64,000 nucleotides of DNA, taken from Mycobacterium sp. Z3061. Lineage in GTDB: Bacteria > Actinomycetota > Actinomycetes > Mycobacteriales > Mycobacteriaceae. Made by a program: the position numbers and the translations under genes. Numbering within the stretch: the first letter of the stretch is position 1; every line of letters starts with the position of its first letter. Of this stretch, positions 24,725-33,025 are shown in pieces. Location of the stretch: positions 1,922,001 through 1,986,000 of the forward strand of contig NZ_CP134062.1 in the NCBI RefSeq assembly GCF_031583025.1, in the 5' to 3' direction. The notes below the pieces were generated by a model. That model saw nothing but the letters and a program-made list of their open reading frames with translations. It ran no database searches and was not told the DNA's origin.

Positions 24725-25612
24725 CTACCGTCCGGGGACGGGGACCGTGGGCATGGCGGTGGTGCCAGGCCAGCAACCCAGCGGGCTGATGCCCTTGTTG
24801 ATCGCGGCGGTGATGCAGTTCTGGACGACCACGTTGGGGTCGTTGCTGATGGAGCGCGACAGGATCTCGTTGGCCTTGGCCTGAGCCTCGGCCGTGCGCT
24901 GAGACTCGACCGCGATCGAAGTTTGCGCGCGCTGCTGGTTGAGCTGATTGATCTTGTCCTCGGTGCCCTGGTCGTACTGGATGGTGGGCACGTTGATGTC
25001 GAAGATGTCGACCTGTTCGCCTACATCCTTGCGCATCAGGTCGGCGGCGCGCTTGGCGAGATTGGGCAACGGCGAGACGTCGAGGTTCTGCGGGTCCAGC
25101 GGGTTGAACGCGGCGAACACCTCGTTGAGCGCCACGGACAGGTTCCGCTCGATCAGATTGACGCGGACATTGTCGAATGTCTTGTACTGCTGGAAGAGTT
25201 CGGGCGCGGCGTGCTGTTTGAGCTGCCAGCGGATGCTGACGTCCGCCCAGGCGGTGGACTGGTTGCCCAGTCGCACCATGATGCGCTCGTCGTGGTTGCC
25301 GTCCTTGACGTACTTGTCGATCTGCACCGCACCGTCCATCTGGTGGGTCATCTGCCACGGCCACTTGCCGTGAAACCCGTTGTTCAGACTCACCCCGGTG
25401 GGGCGGCCAAAGGTGGTGACGATCGCGATCTGGCGGGTACCGACGATGGTGAAACAACCCAGCAGGAAGAACAGGACTGCGGTCGCCAGCGCGCCGATCA
25501 CCACCGTCCTGCGGCGGCTGCGGGCCTTGTCCTCCCGGCTGATCAGCCAGCCCAGCGCCGCAACGCCGGCCACGATCAGGCTCACGACGAACATCACGAT
25601 CTGCCACGTCAT
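24725..25612 (-). CDS. SPFH/Band 7 domain membrane protein
   Basis: The 295-residue protein has two N-terminal membrane helices (IVMFVVSLIVAGVAALGWL and VVIGALATAVLFFLLGCFTIV) and then an SPFH domain: VGTRQIAIVTTFGRPTG, DERIMVRLGNQSTAWADVSIRW and a helical QQRAQTSIAVESQRTAEAQA segment typical of prohibitin/stomatin proteins. Such proteins form ring scaffolds in lipid microdomains. The patatin gene follows after 37 bases on the same strand, so the two probably act together in membrane lipid turnover. Confidence 0.83.
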   Translation of the reverse strand: MTWQIVMFVVSLIVAGVAALGWLISREDKARSRRRTVVIGALATAVLFFLLGCFTIVGTRQIAIVTTFGRPTGVSLNNGFHGKWPWQMTHQMDGAVQIDKYVKDGNHDERIMVRLGNQSTAWADVSIRWQLKQHAAPELFQQYKTFDNVRVNLIERNLSVALNEVFAAFNPLDPQNLDVSPLPNLAKRAADLMRKDVGEQVDIFDINVPTIQYDQGTEDKINQLNQQRAQTSIAVESQRTAEAQAKANEILSRSISNDPNVVVQNCITAAINKGISPLGCWPGTTAMPTVPVPGR

Positions 25613-25658
25613 TCCAGACTCCTTCTCCTGTGGTGTGGGAAGACTCTAAGCTGCCGCC

Positions 25659-26057
25659 ATGGCCATCGATCGTGCCGCGCTCATTGCGGGCAGTATCCGA
25701 CTCGCGTCGGGGATCTCGTTCCTCGTCGACCCCGACCGTGCGAACCGGCTGTGGGGCACTCCGCACCAGCCGGACGCGCAAGCGCGACTGCTGTTGCGGT
25801 CCATGGGATACCGCGACGCATTGATCGGCGGGCTGCTTGCCGCGGCAGCGTTGCGTGGCAAGAACACCCGCGGCTGGTTCTTGGCTTCCGGTGGAGCGGA
25901 CGCGGCCGACCTGCTCGGCGGGGTGAGCGTGCATCACGACTTGACGCGCCCACAACAAGTCATCGGCCTCGGTGGCGCGATTGTCGGTGTCGGAGTGGGG
26001 CTTTGGGGTGCGGCGCGTCCGGCCAAGCGTGCTGAGCTACCGCCCGCGGCCGATTAG
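25659..26057 (+). CDS. Small membrane-associated hypothetical protein (DUF4267-like)
   Basis: The 132-residue protein has weakly hydrophobic helices (ALIAGSIRLASGISFLV, ALIGGLLAAAALRG, VIGLGGAIVGVGVGLWGAAR) separated by short loops, including PDRANRLWGTP and GGADAADLLGGVSVHHD. The layout (Gly-rich helices with an Asp-containing third segment) recalls DUF4267 and other small four-helix membrane proteins. No catalytic motif is visible. Its end overlaps the convergent PPOX gene by four bases. Confidence 0.6.
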   Translation: MAIDRAALIAGSIRLASGISFLVDPDRANRLWGTPHQPDAQARLLLRSMGYRDALIGGLLAAAALRGKNTRGWFLASGGADAADLLGGVSVHHDLTRPQQVIGLGGAIVGVGVGLWGAARPAKRAELPPAAD

Positions 26058-26473
26058 CTCCAGGGACCGATTCCGCCGACCTTGTCGATGCGGATGCGCG
26101 TCAGGAATCCCGGCGGTGCACCGGCCGGCGGGAACACGGCCGGGTCCGACAGGGTCTGCGCGAGTTCGCGCAACAGTTCCGGCGCGCCCCCGTCGACGAT
26201 TCGAGCCGTGCCGTTGATCGCGAGGTACGGCCGCATGTCGCCGTGCGGGTCATCGGTCGAGACGATGGTGACCGCAACGCGGGGATCGTTGCGGACGTTG
26301 CGCACCTTCTTGTGTTCGGCCAGATGGGCGGTGACGAGTTCGTCTCCGTCCGGCGTCGACTGCAGCGCAACCCAAACCACACTCACCTGGGGGCTGCCGT
26401 CGGGATTGAGGGTCACCAGGGTGGCGTCGGCGCCCTTGCCGATCAGTTCGCGTGCCGCGTCGTTGAGCTTCAT
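26054..26473 (-). CDS. PPOX-class F420-dependent oxidoreductase
   Basis: The 139-residue split-barrel protein resembles Rv1155-type F420-binding proteins: ATLVTLNPDGSPQVSVVWVAL, KKVRNVRNDPRVAVTIVSTDDP and the C-terminal RIRIDKVGGIGPW. Family members bind F420 or FMN in the dimer groove. It is divergent from an LLM-class gene with a perfect palindrome between them. Confidence 0.85.
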   Translation of the reverse strand: MKLNDAARELIGKGADATLVTLNPDGSPQVSVVWVALQSTPDGDELVTAHLAEHKKVRNVRNDPRVAVTIVSTDDPHGDMRPYLAINGTARIVDGGAPELLRELAQTLSDPAVFPPAGAPPGFLTRIRIDKVGGIGPWS

Positions 26474-26496
26474 GCGTTGTTCTACCGCCGCGGTCA

Positions 26497-26508
26497 GGAA
26501 TTAATTCC
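26497..26508. promoter_or_regulatory. Perfect palindrome between two F420-enzyme genes
   Basis: GGAATTAATTCC is a perfect 12-bp palindrome, 24 bp upstream of the PPOX start and 48 bp upstream of the LLM start. It may be an operator for an unlinked regulator; no regulator gene is adjacent. Confidence 0.4.
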
Positions 26509-26555
26509 CAACAGGAGGTCTTCATGTCAGAGTGGACGCGGCGAGAGGGAACGAC

Positions 26556-27380
26556 ATGCGCTACGGGGTTCTGACCTTTATCACCGACGAGGGCATCAGG
26601 CCCGACGAGCTGGGCCCGGCGTTGGAGCAGCGCGGCTTTGATTCGCTGTTTCTTGCCGAGCACACCCATATCCCCGTCAACCATGACAGCCCTTTCCCCA
26701 GCGGTGGCCCGATTCCCCGGAAGTACTATCGACCGCTGGACCCGTTCGTGGCGTTGACCGCGGCGGCGGTCACCACCGAAACTCTGCTGCTGGGCACCGG
26801 AATCGCTCTGGTCCCGGAGCGGGATCCGATCGTGACGGCCAAGGAAGTCGCGTCTCTGGACCTGTTGTCGGGCGGCCGATTCATCTTCGGTGTCGGCGTG
26901 GGATGGCTGCGCGAGGAGGTCGCCAACCACGGCGTCGATCCCGCGGTACGTGGTCGGGTCTCCGATGAACGGCTACGCGCGATGATCGAGATCTGGACAC
27001 GGGAGGAGGCCGAATTTCACGGGAAGTACGTCGATTTCGACCCGATCTACAGCTGGCCGAAGCCGGTGAGCAAGCCTCATCCGCCGATTTACGTCGGCGG
27101 CGGTCCGGCGAGCTTCAAGCGGATCGCGGCGCTGAACGCGGGATGGATCGCGATAACCCCGACGCCGGAGTTGCTGGCGGGTCCGCTCGAGGAGCTGCGT
27201 GCGATCGCTGGCCCCGACGTTCCGGTGACCGTCTGCCAATGGGGTGACGCCACGGCCCAGACCCTGGAGGGTTACGGGCCGCTGGGGGTGGAGCGGGTTC
27301 TACTCGGGCTGGAGACCGCGCCGCGCAAGGAGTCGCTGCGAAGCCTGGACGAGCTGGCCGGGATCGCTGGATTAGCTTGA
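26556..27380 (+). CDS. LLM-class F420-dependent oxidoreductase
   Basis: The 274-residue enzyme has the TIM-barrel signatures RYGVLTFITDEGI, FDSLFLAEHTHIPV, LLGTGIALVPERDPIVTAKEVASLDLLSGGRFIFGVGVGWLREEV and HPPIYVGGGPASFKRIA. GAGAGGGA precedes the ATG at 26556 by about 7 bases, deciding the start. Divergent from the PPOX gene, so both F420 enzymes may share control. Substrate unknown. Confidence 0.85.
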   Translation: MRYGVLTFITDEGIRPDELGPALEQRGFDSLFLAEHTHIPVNHDSPFPSGGPIPRKYYRPLDPFVALTAAAVTTETLLLGTGIALVPERDPIVTAKEVASLDLLSGGRFIFGVGVGWLREEVANHGVDPAVRGRVSDERLRAMIEIWTREEAEFHGKYVDFDPIYSWPKPVSKPHPPIYVGGGPASFKRIAALNAGWIAITPTPELLAGPLEELRAIAGPDVPVTVCQWGDATAQTLEGYGPLGVERVLLGLETAPRKESLRSLDELAGIAGLA

Positions 27381-27384
27381 CGTT

Positions 27385-28587
27385 TCAGGCAAAGACGATG
27401 CGCAGCCGCTCCCACCCACGCACCGTCGACGTCGGCGCGAGCTTGAGGCTGTCGTAGTCGACGTTCCATTCGGGCCACCGGTTGAGTAGTTCGTCGAGAG
27501 CGACCCTGCCTTCCAGGCGGGCCAGGTTGGCGCCCAGGCAATAGTGCACGCCCTTGCCGAAGGTGAGGTGCGAGATGTTGTCCCGGTGCAGGTCGAAAGT
27601 GTCAGGATCCTTGTAGCGCAACGGATCCCGGTTCGCGGACCCGAAGAGAAGCAGGACGGCGCTGCCCGCCGGGACGGTGGTGCCGTAAGCCTCGAAATCG
27701 CGGATGGTGTAGCGGGCGACGTGCGGGCCGGTCGGCTCGAAGCGCAGCGTCTCATCCACCGCGCGCGTCAACAGGGAACGATCCTGCTCGACTTCCCGAC
27801 GCTGATCGGGGTGCTCGGCGAGAACCTTGGCCAGCCAGCCGATCAGCCGGCCCGTCGTCTCGTTACCGGCGCCGGCGACGACCTGGGTGTAGTGCAGGAC
27901 TTCCTTGCGGGTCAGCTTGCGTATCACGCCGCTCTCGTCCTCGAACTCGACATTGAGCAACGCGGTCATCAGATCGTCGGACGGGTTCTTGGCGCGCCAG
28001 TCCACATAGTCGGCGTAAATACGCCCGTCGGCAATCGAATCCGGGTCTGCCACCTTCATCGGTGTGCCGGGCTTGGTGCGCAGGTTGGCGTCGTTGGCGT
28101 CGCGCACCCCGATCTGGTCATCCTCGGGAATGCCCAGCAGCATGCCGATGACGCGCATCGGCATCATGGACGCGAGTTCGGCGATGATGTCGAAACCGTC
28201 CGAGCCGACCAGGGGATCCAGGCACCGGACGCAGTAGGCCCGGATCTGGTCCTCGATGGCGGCCATCCGGCGCGGAGTGAAGACCCGCGACATGACCCCG
28301 CGCAACATGGTGTGTGTCGGCGGGTCTTCGAACATCATCACACCCGGCGGCATGGGGAACTTGGACTGGATCAGCTCCAGGATGTCACTTCGACTGTTGG
28401 AGAACGTTTCCCAATCCGACAGCGCCTTCTCGACGTCGGCGTGCCGGGAGATCGCCCAGAAGTTGTAGCGCTCGTTGTAATACAGCGGTGCCTCGTCGCG
28501 CAGCCGGGCGAAGGTGGGGTAGGGGTTGGCGGTGATGTTGACGTCGTAGGGGTCGTAATACACATCGGTGTCCGAAGTGATGGTCAC
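27385..28587 (-). CDS. Cytochrome P450
   Basis: The 400-residue protein is a complete bacterial class I P450: I-helix AGAGNETT (238-245), ExxR in DETLR (279-282) and heme loop FGKGVHYCLG with Cys350. Acidic residues and Thr in the I-helix are normal. The GTG at 28587, preceded by AAAGGA 9 bases upstream, is preferred to an ATG at 28614 that overlaps the SDR gene. It follows the SDR gene in the same orientation, so hydroxylation and alcohol oxidation may be consecutive steps. Redox partners are not encoded in the window. Confidence 0.93.
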   Translation of the reverse strand: MTITSDTDVYYDPYDVNITANPYPTFARLRDEAPLYYNERYNFWAISRHADVEKALSDWETFSNSRSDILELIQSKFPMPPGVMMFEDPPTHTMLRGVMSRVFTPRRMAAIEDQIRAYCVRCLDPLVGSDGFDIIAELASMMPMRVIGMLLGIPEDDQIGVRDANDANLRTKPGTPMKVADPDSIADGRIYADYVDWRAKNPSDDLMTALLNVEFEDESGVIRKLTRKEVLHYTQVVAGAGNETTGRLIGWLAKVLAEHPDQRREVEQDRSLLTRAVDETLRFEPTGPHVARYTIRDFEAYGTTVPAGSAVLLLFGSANRDPLRYKDPDTFDLHRDNISHLTFGKGVHYCLGANLARLEGRVALDELLNRWPEWNVDYDSLKLAPTSTVRGWERLRIVFA

Positions 28588-28601
28588 GGCAGGTCCTTTC
28601 G

Positions 28602-29435
28602 CTACTTCAGGCAACTTCCCGCGTCCACGGGCAGGGTGACGCCGGTGATGTAGCGCGCCTCATTGGAGGCCAGGAACAGCACCGCGTTGCTGATGTCCTC
28701 GGCGTTCACCCAGGGGATGGGCAGCGTGTGGAAGCTCTGACAGATCGGCGCCAGATCATCGGGTCCCGGATTTTCCAGATCGGGCCGAAATAGCCGGAAT
28801 GTGGTCTCGTTGATCAGCAGGGGCGTATTCACATGGGTCGGGTGCACCGAATTGACCCGGATGTTGCGCGGGCCGAGCTCGACGGCGAACGACCGCATCA
28901 ACCCGACCACGCCGTGCTTGGCCGCCACGTAGTGACCGGTGTGGGCATAGGACTTCAGGCCAGCCACTGAACTGGTCAGCACGATCGAGCCGCCGCCGCC
29001 GGAAAGCAGATGTGGCACGGCGGCTTTCACCGACTTCCAGACGCCGGTGAGGTTGACGTCGATCATCTCCTGCCACAGGTCTTCGGTCATCCGGTCCAAC
29101 CGGACGCCACCGGTGCCGATGCCGGCGTTGGCGACGACGATGTCCAGGCGGCCGAGTTGCTCGACCCCGCTGTCGACGGCGGCTTTGAGCGCGTCGTAGT
29201 CGCGGACGTCGACCTCCGCGGTGACCACCCGGCGGTCACAACCCTTGATCAGATCGGCGGTTTCCGCCAGATCCTCCGGTGTCGATGCGGGGGCCGGGGA
29301 GTTGTCGAAAGGCCGGCAGATGTCGATGGCGATGACGTCGGCGCCTTCTTGCGCCAGTCGTACGGCGTGGCTACGGCCCTGGCCGCGCGCCGCGCCGGTG
29401 ACGAACGCGACCTTGCCTGCTACCCGGCCGGGCAT
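28602..29435 (-). CDS. Mycofactocin-coupled type SDR oxidoreductase
   Basis: The 277-residue short-chain dehydrogenase has GKVAFVTGAARGQGRSHAVRLA at the N-terminus, NAGIG, catalytic Ser/Tyr/Lys (LTSSVAG and HYVAAKHG) and the insert after the second strand (CRPFDNSPAPASTPEDLAET) that distinguishes the mycofactocin-coupled SDR family, where nicotinamide is held tightly and recycled by mycofactocin. The ATG at 29435 sits 6 bases after GAGGAGG; the GTG two codons upstream is too close. Head gene of the SDR-P450 operon. Confidence 0.87.
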   Translation of the reverse strand: MPGRVAGKVAFVTGAARGQGRSHAVRLAQEGADVIAIDICRPFDNSPAPASTPEDLAETADLIKGCDRRVVTAEVDVRDYDALKAAVDSGVEQLGRLDIVVANAGIGTGGVRLDRMTEDLWQEMIDVNLTGVWKSVKAAVPHLLSGGGGSIVLTSSVAGLKSYAHTGHYVAAKHGVVGLMRSFAVELGPRNIRVNSVHPTHVNTPLLINETTFRLFRPDLENPGPDDLAPICQSFHTLPIPWVNAEDISNAVLFLASNEARYITGVTLPVDAGSCLK

Positions 29436-29451
29436 CGGCACCCTCCTCGTT

Positions 29452-29468
29452 GAGTAACCTCGTTACTC
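29452..29468. promoter_or_regulatory. TetR-type operator 1
   Basis: GAGTAAC-CTC-GTTACTC is a perfect 7-bp inverted repeat with a 3-bp spacer between the divergent SDR and TetR genes. It shares the core AGTAAC-nnC-GTTACT with the second site 23 bp away. Confidence 0.75.
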
Positions 29469-29474
29469 CCGGTA

Positions 29475-29491
29475 CAGTAACCCCGTTACTG
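29475..29491. promoter_or_regulatory. TetR-type operator 2
   Basis: CAGTAAC-CCC-GTTACTG is a perfect 7-bp inverted repeat with a 3-bp spacer. The centre is 23 bp (about two helical turns) from that of operator 1, so two repressor dimers could bind side by side. Confidence 0.75.
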
Positions 29492-29540
29492 AGTTGGGGC
29501 AAGACTCGAGGCAAGGGCGGACGTGGTTAGCGCTGAGGTC

Positions 29541-30098
29541 ATGACCGAGCAGTCCGACCCCATCCTTGATGTCGTCGTCGACATCCTGGAAACCGAGGGC
29601 TACGACGCCGTGCAACTCCGCGAAGTCGCCAAGCGTGCGCGTACCTCACTGACCACCATCTACAAGCGGTTCCCCACCAGGGACGCGTTGATTCTGGCCG
29701 CCCTGCAACGCTGGATGGATGAGAACCGGTATGCCGGTCTGGCCTCGCAGACACCTGAACCCGACGAATCCATATACGACGGCCTGATGAGGGTTTTCCG
29801 GACCATTTTCGAGCCCTGGGAACGTCATCCCGACATGTTGCGCGCCTACTTCCGCGCGCGGTCGGCGCCGGGTGGGCAACGTCTCGTCAGCCGCGGTCTG
29901 GATGCGGTGATACCGGCCGCGATGGCCGTGCTCGCAGGCGCGGAACCGGATCTGGTCGAGGAGCTGCCGCCGATCGTGTCCAACCTCGCATACGGTTTGG
30001 TCGCACGATTCGCCGCCGGAGAAATCCCGATCACCGAGATCCTGCCGACGCTGGACCGCGCCCTGTTCCGGCTGACCGCTAACGCGGCGAGAGGATGA
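29541..30098 (+). CDS. TetR-family regulator of the SDR-P450 operon
   Basis: The 185-residue regulator has an N-terminal TetR helix-turn-helix (DPILDVVVDILETEGYDAVQLREVAKRARTSLTTIYKRF). The C-terminal helical domain includes FRTIFEPWERHPDMLRAYFRAR. It faces the SDR-P450 operon across two perfect palindromes, its probable operators. A GTG at 29523 could add six residues; the ATG at 29541 starts TEQSDP, a usual opening for this subgroup. Its last 20 bases overlap the convergent Ddn-like gene. Confidence 0.87.
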   Translation: MTEQSDPILDVVVDILETEGYDAVQLREVAKRARTSLTTIYKRFPTRDALILAALQRWMDENRYAGLASQTPEPDESIYDGLMRVFRTIFEPWERHPDMLRAYFRARSAPGGQRLVSRGLDAVIPAAMAVLAGAEPDLVEELPPIVSNLAYGLVARFAAGEIPITEILPTLDRALFRLTANAARG

Positions 30099-30573
30099 TC
30101 ACCGGGATCTCCCGGTCCGTCCACCGCTGGTACTTCTCGAAGTCCGCGTAGAGATCGACCAACCGCGGCCACAACGCGGCGCGCTGCTCCGGCGAAGCGA
30201 CATGCGCCGAAACCTCAAGATTGCGTTGCCCTTTCACGTGGATACGGGTGTCGGGGTTGGCGACGAGGTTGAAGTACCACTGCGGATTCTTGGGATGGCC
30301 GCCCTGCGAGGCGACGATGACGAAGTCGTCCCCGTCGCGCATGTAGAGCAGGGGAGTGGTGAACAGTTTTCCCGATTTGCGGCCCCGGTGCTCGAGAAGC
30401 AGGGTCGGCACCGGCTTGTCGAAGCCGGCGCCGATGCGCCACTTGTTGCCGATGCGGCCGTTGGTCAGCTTGAAGACCGCCACGTGCGCCTTCGCCGAGT
30501 ACTTGATGATCTTGGCCGTCGCCGGAGAGGCCAGGCCCTCGGGTTTTTCTTCGGGCAGCGAAAATTTCGGCAT
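30079..30573 (-). CDS. Deazaflavin (F420)-dependent nitroreductase family protein, Ddn-like
   Basis: The 164-residue protein belongs to the Ddn/FQR family: WRIGAGFDKPVPTLLLEHRGRKSGKLFTTPLLYMRDGDDFVIVASQGGHPKNPQWYFNLVANPD is nearly diagnostic and spans the split barrel that binds F420 phosphate. Members reduce quinones and activate nitroimidazole drugs. Its membrane-associated amphipathic N-terminus is present as TAKIIKYSAKAHVAVFKL. The ATG at 30573 starts the conserved part; upstream in-frame starts add noise. Confidence 0.9.
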   Translation of the reverse strand: MPKFSLPEEKPEGLASPATAKIIKYSAKAHVAVFKLTNGRIGNKWRIGAGFDKPVPTLLLEHRGRKSGKLFTTPLLYMRDGDDFVIVASQGGHPKNPQWYFNLVANPDTRIHVKGQRNLEVSAHVASPEQRAALWPRLVDLYADFEKYQRWTDREIPVIILSPR

Positions 30574-30593
30574 CTGACTATCGGTCCCTTGGT

Positions 30594-30827
30594 TTACGAC
30601 GCCTTGGCGTACCGGCGAACCAGTTGGCCTTCTCGGAACGTGCTGGAGTGGTCCCGGCCGTTCTTGTCGCGACCGAAAAAGGTCCACCTCGTCGATCCGG
30701 CCTGCGGGGTGCTGATCATCTTGACCTGGTAAGGGAGATGTTCGGAGTCCACCGTGCCAATGGTGTCACCTACCCGGATCTCCGATGGATGAATCTCGGG
30801 TGCATCGCACCAATTGTCTGTGGGCAT
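30594..30827 (-). CDS. Small hypothetical protein
   Basis: This 77-residue protein is unrecognised. It contains HPSEIRVGDTIGTVDSEHLP and MISTPQAGSTRWTFFGRDKNGRDHS, compatible with a small beta-barrel, and ends in a basic helix. GGAGG 8 bases before the ATG at 30827 supports the start. The next gene downstream, for the Ddn-like protein, follows after 20 bases, so the two may be co-transcribed. Confidence 0.6.
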   Translation of the reverse strand: MPTDNWCDAPEIHPSEIRVGDTIGTVDSEHLPYQVKMISTPQAGSTRWTFFGRDKNGRDHSSTFREGQLVRRYAKAS

Positions 30828-31047
30828 GCACCCATCCTCCACTATGTGCGCAGGTGATCGTCGCCGATCCCTATTCATGGCCCGCGGTGGAAGTGCCTGG
30901 GTGGTGGCGTAGCGTCAGGCGCGAGCCTTTTCGTTGTCAGCGATGGTGACCAGTAGCCAGCTACGGGCCGTGCCTCAGGGCAATGCGATTCCTCCGTCGT
31001 CCCGCACCCGCGGGACGGACGATGCCGAGCATGAAGGAAGAGCCCCG

Positions 31048-31497
31048 GTGAGCACCGTCAACCCTTCGCTGGGGATGCGACGCCAGTCCACCCCGATACG
31101 TCTCACTCTGGCGAACGAGCTGGGCAATGACATCGACGGGGCCTGGTGGCCCCGGACCGACCGGATCGGCGTTGAGTTGCCGGAGCTCATCCTGGCGCTG
31201 CGGGCGCGACTTGGTGAGATCACGAACATCGCGGTCAACTGGCCGCCGCTGCAACGACCACCCGACTTGAACTGGCAGGGCTGGCAGCACAAGCAGCAGC
31301 ACGTGATGACGGTGACGGGTGCCGACGCGCTGGCCAACGTCCTGATCGTGCCGTACTCCACCAACGGCACGCTGGCGTTGATGATGCTGCGCCGGGCCGC
31401 CGACCTGCCCATCGCCACCGCCCACCGCGACACGGTGCCGTTCCAGACCGCAGGCTCGATCCTCTATGCGGCGCGCCAGCAACGCGCGACCACCTGA
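31048..31497 (+). CDS. DUF5994 family protein
   Basis: The 149-residue protein matches DUF5994, a mycobacterial and actinobacterial family of unknown role: RLTLANELGNDIDGAWWPRTD, LPELILALRARLGEITNIAVNW and the closing LALMMLRRAADL. AAGGAAGAG 6 bases before the GTG at 31048 selects this start; the frame is open further up to 30934. The 220 bases between it and the minus-strand small gene show no other feature I can name. Confidence 0.7.
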   Translation: MSTVNPSLGMRRQSTPIRLTLANELGNDIDGAWWPRTDRIGVELPELILALRARLGEITNIAVNWPPLQRPPDLNWQGWQHKQQHVMTVTGADALANVLIVPYSTNGTLALMMLRRAADLPIATAHRDTVPFQTAGSILYAARQQRATT

Positions 31498-31519
31498 ACG
31501 CGGGCCGGCCGGGCTCAGG

Positions 31520-32923
31520 TCACGTAATCACCCCGAACGCGGCGGCGTCGCGGGCGAATTGCTCTGGCGCGTCGGGTCGGGCATCGGGGCCTTCGAGCCG
31601 GAACGAACTCGGTGCCAGCGGGCCGAACAGCAGCGCGCGCCGCAATTGCGGCCAGTTGTCCAGCTGCGGCTCCACTCCGGCCGCGCGGGCGAAGGTCAGG
31701 GCGACACGGTCCATGCGTGTCTTGCCGCCGCCGGCTTCGATCCGATGGACGGGCTCGGCCGGAGCGGGGATCGCGCCGCCCCAGGTGTATGCGATCCACC
31801 GGGCCTGAAGCTCCAGTGGCACGAAGTAGCCGCCGGACTGATCCCACAGACCCACGAACGCCAACCCGGGCAGATCCGGGTGGAAGGTGTAGCGGTCGGC
31901 GTCGAAGGAGGTACTGCCGGCGTTGAGCACCGCCTTGATGTCTTCATCGAGGAACGGCAGGCTCAGCCGGTAGCCGGTGCCGAACAGGATTGCGTCGAAC
32001 TCCTCAGCATGTCCATCGGCGAAGGTCACGCGCGATTCCGTGACCGACGTTATCCACGGCCGCAACGTGATTCGGCCCGCGGCGACCAGCGGCAGATACC
32101 CGTCGTTCAAGGTGAGGCCGGCCACGGCGATCGACGGATCGGGTGCCGGTGCCGCGTAGTCCGCCGGGTTTCCGCCGGCATCGATCACCAATTGCTCGAT
32201 CAGGCAGTCGAATTCGTCCGGTGGTAGCGATTCGCCGGCCAAGGCGTGGTAGCGGGTGAACATCCGGTGATCCGACGGCACGCCGGCCACGAACTTCGGC
32301 AGGACGTAGCGCTGCCGTCGCTGCGTCACCGTCACCTGAGCGGCACCGCTCTGGGCGAGCTCCGTCGCGACCTCGAGGGCGCTGATCGCACCGCCGGCCA
32401 CCAGCACACGGCTACCCTGGTAACGCGCAGGCCCGCGATAGTGATAGGTGGACGCGCAACCGAGAGTGCCGGAAAAAGCTTCCAACCCAGGAACATTCGG
32501 GATAGCAGGCAGATGAAAGCGGCCGGGGGCCACGACGACGCGATCGAAACGTTCGTCAGTGCCGGAGTGGTCAAGCAGCCAGCCCTTGTTCACCTGTCGG
32601 AGCCGGTCGACACGCGTGCCGAACCGAATACGCGGCGTGACCTCGAACATGTCGGCGTAGCGGTGCAGGTAGGCAAGGACGTCGTGATTCGACGGGTAAG
32701 CCGGGCCGTCCTCGGGTGCCAGGTCGCCGAACGCGGTCATGATCCGGCTGCTGTTGGTGTGCATCGCCGGCCACACGCCGCTGCTGCCTTGCAGGCCTGC
32801 CCACTGGCCACCCAGCGTCGGCGCCTGTTCGAAGATGGTCGGGTCGAAGCCCTGCGCCAGTAGCCAGCGCGCCGCGACGAGCCCGCCGGGACCGGCCCCG
32901 ATCACCGCCACGCTGTCTGGCAC
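31520..32923 (-). CDS. FAD/NAD(P)-binding flavin monooxygenase (FMO-like)
   Basis: The 467-residue protein has the FAD Rossmann motif VAVIGAGPGGLVAARWL at the N-terminus and a second, nucleotide-binding motif at about residue 170 (VLVAGGAISALEVATELA), with an Ala replacing a Gly. The segment ILFGTGYRLSLPFLD is the ATG-like motif of FMO and Baeyer-Villiger relatives. Fingerprint FxGxxxHxxxF is roughly matched by FSGTLGCASTYHY. It should oxygenate an amine, sulphide or ketone, or act as a siderophore-type hydroxylase. GTG start. Confidence 0.82.
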   Translation of the reverse strand: MPDSVAVIGAGPGGLVAARWLLAQGFDPTIFEQAPTLGGQWAGLQGSSGVWPAMHTNSSRIMTAFGDLAPEDGPAYPSNHDVLAYLHRYADMFEVTPRIRFGTRVDRLRQVNKGWLLDHSGTDERFDRVVVAPGRFHLPAIPNVPGLEAFSGTLGCASTYHYRGPARYQGSRVLVAGGAISALEVATELAQSGAAQVTVTQRRQRYVLPKFVAGVPSDHRMFTRYHALAGESLPPDEFDCLIEQLVIDAGGNPADYAAPAPDPSIAVAGLTLNDGYLPLVAAGRITLRPWITSVTESRVTFADGHAEEFDAILFGTGYRLSLPFLDEDIKAVLNAGSTSFDADRYTFHPDLPGLAFVGLWDQSGGYFVPLELQARWIAYTWGGAIPAPAEPVHRIEAGGGKTRMDRVALTFARAAGVEPQLDNWPQLRRALLFGPLAPSSFRLEGPDARPDAPEQFARDAAAFGVIT

Positions 32924-33025
32924 ACAGGGAACTGTCCCACACCGCGCCCTCGGATCGCCGAGATTGCACCCTTGGTCGCGATTCGCACGCCGGCGCGACC
33001 ACTGCGGCGATCTCGGCGAACGGCC

